A stretch of 38,333 nucleotides of DNA from positions 1 to 38,333 of the forward strand of contig DVFK01000088.1 in the NCBI GenBank assembly GCA_018713285.1. Reading direction: 5' to 3'. The notes below the pieces were generated by a model, which made no database searches, was not told where the DNA came from, and was given only the letters and a program-made list of their open reading frames with translations. Position numbers and translations under genes: made by a program. Numbering within the stretch: position 1 is the stretch's first letter; each line of letters begins with the position of its first letter. Below are positions 37,115 to 38,333 of the stretch, piece after piece. This DNA is from Candidatus Faecousia excrementigallinarum. Lineage in GTDB: Bacteria; Bacillota; Clostridia; Oscillospirales; Oscillospiraceae.

Positions 37115-37975
37115 ATGTCTTACCGTATTGTCACCGATACCAGCTGCGACTTCCCCCAGGAGATGTACGCCCAGTTGGGGCTGACCGCCGTTCCCCTGAG
37201 TGTGAACTATAAAAACGAAACCCACACCCACTACACGGAAAGCTGGCTCAAGGAGCTGTATGCCGGACTGCGCTCCGGAGAAGCCGCCACCACCGCCGCT
37301 GCCAATCCCCAGGATTGGGAGAGCATCATCCGCCCCATTCTGGAAGCTGGGGAGGATGTGCTGGTGCTGGCCTTCTCCTCCGGTCTTAGCACCACCTACC
37401 AGAGTGCGGTGATTGCCGCCGGGGAACTGGCAGAGGCCTTCCCCCAGCGGAAAATCTATGTGGTGGACACCCGCTCCGCCTCTTTGGGCCAGGGACTTCT
37501 GGTGTACTACGCCTGCAAGCAGAAGGAAAAGGGTCTGTCCCTGGAGGAGCTGCGGGACTGGTGCGAGGAAAATAAATTCCACCTGTGCCACTGGTTCACG
37601 GTGGACGACCTGATGTACCTGAAGCGGGGCGGCAGAATCAGCGCCGCCACGGCGCTCCTTGGCACCATGATGCAGATTAAGCCGGTTCTGCACATGGACG
37701 ACGAAGGCCACCTGATTTCCGTAAGCAAAGCCCGGGGACGGAAGGCCTCCATCGACGCTCTGGTGAAGAAGATGCAGGAGCTGGCCCTTCCCGGGGAGAA
37801 TGACACGGTGTTCATCTGCCACGGCGACTGCATGGAGGACGCCAGGTATCTGGAAGCCCAGGTGAAGGAGAAGTGCGGCGTGAAGGATGTGCTCATCTAC
37901 TACACCGGCGCCGTCATCGGCTCCCACTCCGGCCCCGGCACCCTGGCCCTGTTCTTCCTGGGGCAGCACCGATAA
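37115..37975 (+). CDS. DegV-family fatty-acid-binding protein
   Basis: Binds a fatty acid and, in FakB homologues, presents it to a fatty acid kinase. The 286 residues are the family's usual length. Hallmarks: YRIVTDTSCDFP at the N-terminus, TTAAANPQDW, VLAFSSGLSTTYQSA (lipid-contact serines), VVDTRSASLGQG, DDLMYLKRGGRIS and VIGSHSGPGTLALFF at the end. AAGGAG lies 8 nt before the ATG; an in-frame GTG at 37109 is too close to it. No kinase (FakA) gene is in the window. It has its own promoter, divergent from the CDF exporter. Confidence 0.92.
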   Translation: MSYRIVTDTSCDFPQEMYAQLGLTAVPLSVNYKNETHTHYTESWLKELYAGLRSGEAATTAAANPQDWESIIRPILEAGEDVLVLAFSSGLSTTYQSAVIAAGELAEAFPQRKIYVVDTRSASLGQGLLVYYACKQKEKGLSLEELRDWCEENKFHLCHWFTVDDLMYLKRGGRISAATALLGTMMQIKPVLHMDDEGHLISVSKARGRKASIDALVKKMQELALPGENDTVFICHGDCMEDARYLEAQVKEKCGVKDVLIYYTGAVIGSHSGPGTLALFFLGQHR

Positions 37976-37990
37976 CCCCATACCCCACCG

Positions 37991-38024
37991 CCCCGGTTCC
38001 CCCCTGGGAACCGGGGTATTTTTG
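37991..38024 (+). terminator. Intrinsic terminator after the DegV gene
   Basis: CCCCGGTTCCC-CCCT-GGGAACCGGGG (37991-38016) is followed by TATTTTTG. Confidence 0.92.
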
Positions 38025-38044
38025 CACCCATTAACGGCGGTGCA

Positions 38045-38245
38045 GCCAAAGGCTCCCTTGCCAAAGGGAGCTGGCACGCCGGAGGCGTGACTGAGGGATT
38101 CACAGTCGACACCTCCACAAAAGCAACAAGCCAATGTGGCAAAGTACAAGCCCCATAGCTCCCTCCGGGAGGGAGCTGTCACCGCAGGTGACTGAGGGAG
38201 CCAGCGGGGGGCAAACTGACGGTTTGCTGTAGGGTAGTACTTGCT
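38045..38245 (+). repeat. Interspersed palindromic element, type 2 (copy C)
   Basis: Full composite: GGCTCCCTTGCCAAAGGGAGC (38051-38071), GGCACGCCGGAGGCGTGACT, GAGGGATTCACAG, a spacer containing CCAATGTGGCAAAGTACAAG, then AGCTCCCTCCGGGAGGGAGC (38157-38176) and TGTCACCGCAGGTGACTGAG, ending GTAGTACTTGC. The remaining bases to 38333 hold no recognisable gene. Confidence 0.85.
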
Positions 38246-38333
38246 GGTGGTTATCGACACCCGGTTATAACCTTTGAGTCTCTTCTCCAATCGGTTTTCT
38301 GCAAGCGCTTGCCAGCGGGGCCGTACTTTCTTG

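Noticed and set aside
36962-38290. 442-residue open frame antisense to the DegV gene
   Set aside because: It includes the translated palindromic repeat and the DegV promoter region, so it is not a plausible gene.

Overview
The window looks like a GC-rich, low-oxygen Clostridia chromosome, most likely an Oscillospiraceae/Ruminococcaceae-type gut anaerobe. This rests on near-consensus sigma-A promoters (TTGACa-N17-TATAAT type), strong AGGAGG ribosome binding sites, a THF riboswitch, NrdR, RicT (YaaT), a PdaA-like deacetylase, a CBS-type Mn pyrophosphatase, an [FeFe] hydrogenase and a CO dehydrogenase/acetyl-CoA synthase (CODH/ACS) operon. The genus cannot be fixed from this sequence alone. No rRNA, tRNA, CRISPR array, phage or transposase gene was seen.

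Layout. 1-664 is the start of galE (minus strand, runs off the window). 665-1300 is a non-coding block of interspersed palindromic repeats. 1361-6918 is a plus-strand housekeeping operon: asparaginase, CBS-type Mn pyrophosphatase, DNA polymerase III delta', ricT and rpe. 6919-7394 is a second repeat block, largely an inverted copy of the first. 7395-9496 holds guanine deaminase and a Cof-type HAD phosphatase. 9541-13124 (minus) is a two-gene [FeFe] hydrogenase operon in which a NuoF iron-sulphur fragment is fused to a GltD-type flavoprotein. 13322-13879 (minus) is an apt-like purine phosphoribosyltransferase. 14138-18972 is cooS-cooC-acsB, preceded by a Rex-like operator. 18973-19445 is a third repeat block. 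19449-21907 (minus) is a lipoprotein thioredoxin, a 48-residue CxxC protein, a membrane iron-sulphur protein and a pseudouridine synthase. 22184-22579 is an orphan. 22684-25584 (minus) is minD, a methylglyoxal-synthase homologue without its catalytic residues, hisS and a small ORF. 25761-27141 is a THF riboswitch and a folate ECF S component with an unusual C-terminal extension. 27257-27904 is a His-rich protein plus CooT. 28024-32318 (minus) is mglBAC plus an InlB-repeat membrane protein. 32571-37975 carries a PdaA-like deacetylase, a zinc-ribbon membrane protein, an SdpI-like protein, nrdR, a small membrane protein, a CDF exporter with a structured leader RNA, and a DegV protein. The window ends in a fourth repeat block.

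How it fits together. The centre of interest is one-carbon, H2 and nickel metabolism. CODH/ACS needs Ni; CooC inserts it, and the His-rich/CooT pair 8 kb away is a plausible nickel store and chaperone. The hydrogenase pair would exchange electrons between NAD(P)H/ferredoxin and H2. Folate uptake under a THF riboswitch supplies the C1 carrier. The corrinoid protein and methyltransferase genes needed to complete acetyl-CoA synthesis are not in the window. Functional statements rest on recognisable motifs and family knowledge; no database search was run.
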